A stretch of 64,000 nucleotides of DNA from Trochalopteron elliotii (taxonomy: Eukaryota; Chordata; Aves; Passeriformes; Leiothrichidae), in the NCBI GenBank assembly GCA_024734555.1, contig JANPWX010000452.1:17570-81569 (forward strand). The letters are read 5' to 3'. The translations under genes were made by a program, and so were the position numbers. A model generated the notes under the pieces. That model was not told the origin of the DNA, searched no databases, and saw only the letters and a list, made by a program, of their open reading frames with translations. This document shows positions 61,421 to 64,000 of this stretch, in pieces (within the stretch, counting starts at the first letter, position 1; each line of letters starts with the position of its first letter).

Positions 61421-64000
61421 TGTTCCTTGGGGAACAGTGCAGGAAGAAGCCTTACGGTGTGTGGGAAAAGGAGGAGGCTGGGTCCAAAACAAAAATTAAG
61501 AGTGGCTTATCTGACCTGTTTTTTTAGCAGATGGAAGCTCTCCTCTGAATGCTATTTGGCCTTGGAGTGCTTTTTCCCCAGAGCAGTGTGTAAATCCAAA
61601 CAATTTGATCATTTCAGCACACTCCTGAACTGTAAAAGTTTAGAACACATCTGCACCGTCAATTATCACAGCTTATGTTGCAATCCAGGCAGGCAGCTGC
61701 AGAGATTGATTTAAAAAGAGTCTATTGCTAATTCATGCTTGTTTTGAGAAGTGAGTTCCTGGGGAGCTGGTACAGCACTGTGGAGGGTGGTGGGCTTCTG
61801 CTCACAGGTACCTGAGAAACCTCCATTTATCAGCTGTGGTTGCTGCAGTGTTTGCTTCACATGCTATTCAGCTCCACCCTTGTCCTGGTGTGGGCTCTGT
61901 GCAGGGGCTTGGACTGTGTGGCACCACTGATGTCACAAGGATTCCCCTAAATTTGGAAGGAGGTCGATACTTGGAAGCTGATAAACAGCCATGGTGTGTC
62001 AAAAAATGAATGAATATGAGAAGGGACAAGAGTGACCCATTCTGCCACTAGACTCACAAAGCGTCACACAAAGGTGGCTTTTTCCCTTACCTCACATTCA
62101 TCTCCTGTAAATTGATCACTGCTCCTTTTTATGTCCAATGGTGTTGGCCAGAGAACCAGAGCATGCAGCAAGTCCTCTTGCCCAGCAGGCAGATACAGAC
62201 AAGATCCTGCAGGCCCAGCTCTAGCCTGGAACAATTGTATCTCCACGCACTGGATCTGCAAAAGCAAAACAGAAACAGAGCTCTGCTCTGTAACAGGAAA
62301 GGGAAGAGCCACACAGCTACAGTTGCAGGCATCAGGGTGTAACAGTAATTTGAAGGAGACTGTAGCAATGTGGCTTTGAGGGTTTTTTTATGGCAGGGTG
62401 GTTCTACAGACAGCACAAGATATACCCAAAAAGAGCTTGTCATTACTTCAGAAGCAGCTGTATTTGTTATTCAGGAAGATACAAGCCAGTTACAGTATCT
62501 CCCTGGATCCACCCCTATCCTGGCATTTCAGAATAAGCTGCACTTCTAAAAGACCAAGAATTCTCTCAGAGAGGTTCAGGCCTTTCCTTCTGACAGACTC
62601 TTCAGGTAGGAGTTCCTCGAATAATGTGCCTTTTAAGTGCTGCTGTAAAGGCACACAGGCTTGTCTGGGTTTGATTTAGGGAGCCCACATCCCTTTCCTT
62701 TAAGGGAGGGTAGTTGGAGAGGAGTGAACTGTTATTTTTAATGAGTTGACGAAGCAGCCATAGCAACAGTTACACTTGGCATGGATACATGGCTGGAGTG
62801 AGGAAAGCAGCCAGCTGAGGGGATTTTTGTCTTCAAATATTTTGCAGTTTAGAACAACGTCAGTCTTGCATTTAGTTTTTGTTTATGTTAGCAGTAGAAG
62901 TGCCTAAAGGATCTGATGTGTGAAGTATTCCCAGAATTTTATTATCTAAGAAGCTATGCAAAACCACTTAAGTTTGTGAAAGGAAAAGGGATCTTTAACT
63001 GGTTTGATAGTGTGGAGGAGTGTGTAGTTTGTTCTGTTAGAAAATGGAGGCTTCTCTTTTTGGTAGGACAAAGTGAACTCTGAGAAGTGGAAGTACACAG
63101 AGTTAAAAGTGAAAGACAGGTGAAGGCTTGATCTGCATTTCTTTAAGGATTTTGTTTAACCCTTTAGGAAATGATTGTGTGTTCTTTGAGATTTCAGAGA
63201 CAGCTGTCTCCACAGCAGAGTAACAAACAAGGCTTCAGGCACATGCAGCAGGCCAACTTTGTGTTCCTTCCCAGAGGCATAAAGCAGGGGAAGGATTAAA
63301 GCCTTGAGTTTTTCTATTTGTACAGATATACACATACATGTTATGTATATCCCCATTTATCTTTATTCCTTTTGTTCCTCTAGGAGAAATGCCATTCAGT
63401 TACTCAATTATTTTAAGCTTAGTTTGTTAATATTTCTGAGCAACAGTAGAAGCATTAGTCCTAATCCCTCTTCCCAATATCAACAACAAAACAGGAACTG
63501 GCCTGGGGCTCAGCTCCCATGTTAACCTTAAACAGCCCCGTGGGCAGAGCTGAGAGGGGCAGGGCTCACTCAGTTTCATACAAAGAACATTTCTAAAGTC
63601 AAGAGAGCCCCAGCCAGGCTGTGGGGAAGAGGCCCAGCACGTCACAGCCATGGGAGGCAGGGTGGGTGCACTGCACTGCTTTTAGGCTGTACATAACTGA
63701 TTACTCACTTGATCAACACAGCAGTTTCATTTCCTGCTCCAGTGAAGGTTTCCATGGTGACCTCTAGTTTCCCATCTATAGGATTGATGTAATTTAATTG
63801 GCAAGACCATGAAGTATTTAGCTGTGGTGAAAGGCCCTTCATAAATTCAATTAGATAAATATCTCATGCAGGTAGGGACCATAATGCAGTAAAAGCCCAG
63901 CACATACCTAGAACAGGTGAAACCTGTCAGTGGGAGTGCACTGATTGTGGCAGTGCAGGGGCTGGAATGGCCCTGATAAAAGACATCAGCTATAAATACA
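61421..64000. other. Intergenic, no gene seen; possible RFX-type motifs
   Basis: No exon or transposon is recognised. Two X-box-like palindromes are visible: GCAGCCATAGCAAC at 62754-62767 and GTTTCCATGGTGAC at 63748-63761, each matching 11 of 14 bases of the RFX consensus GTTGCCATGGCAAC. The AT-rich stretch around the second looks like possible conserved regulatory DNA. Confidence 0.4.

Noticed and set aside
61301..61714. 137-codon plus-strand frame
   Set aside because: It starts inside an inverted CR1 fragment and runs into unique sequence with no recognisable domain.
58440..64000. Search for the 3' exons of CTR9 on the minus strand
   Set aside because: Expected from human synteny, but no CTR9-like coding sequence or matching splice sites were seen in this stretch.

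Overview
The window is nuclear DNA from a bird, most probably a passerine. The evidence is several CR1 LINE fragments, one tRNA-Ile-derived SINE with a CR1-like tail (the TguSINE1 type described from passerines), and a complete vertebrate EIF4G2 gene with GT-AG introns. There are no bacterial-type operons. Nearly all short open frames in the window are chance frames in AT-rich or CpG-rich DNA.

Layout. Positions 1 to about 46,600 are AT-rich and show no supportable protein-coding gene. They hold scattered CR1 fragments, the SINE, an AAT microsatellite, GT-rich low-complexity tracts and a few stretches that look like candidate regulatory elements. From about 46,600 to 48,450 lies a CpG island, interrupted by 367 unknown bases (47,865-48,231). 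It carries the EIF4G2 promoter (paired CCAAT boxes, no TATA box), a non-coding first exon ending at 47,230, and a cluster of YY1-type motifs. From 48,969 to about 58,430 are the 21 coding exons of EIF4G2 (DAP5/NAT1/p97) and a long 3'UTR with polyadenylation signals. From 58,440 to 64,000 is non-coding sequence with one more CR1 copy.

The gene is intact. I joined all 21 coding exons by splice site and frame to 903 codons including the stop (902 residues). Translation starts at GTG (48,993). An in-frame stop lies 21 codons upstream in the spliced leader, there is no ATG between it and the GTG, and the first ATG-coded methionine is residue 202. The protein has MIF4G, MA3 and W2 domains and no eIF4E-binding N-terminal part, which fits its role in cap-independent or alternative translation initiation.

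The most interesting element is inside the intron after coding exon 13. It is a box C/D snoRNA (SNORD97 ortholog) with a 7-bp terminal stem. Its guide pairs with the anticodon loop of elongator tRNA-Met and places wobble C34 exactly five nucleotides upstream of a D'-like box. One locus thus makes an unconventional initiation factor and an RNA that modifies a translation tRNA.
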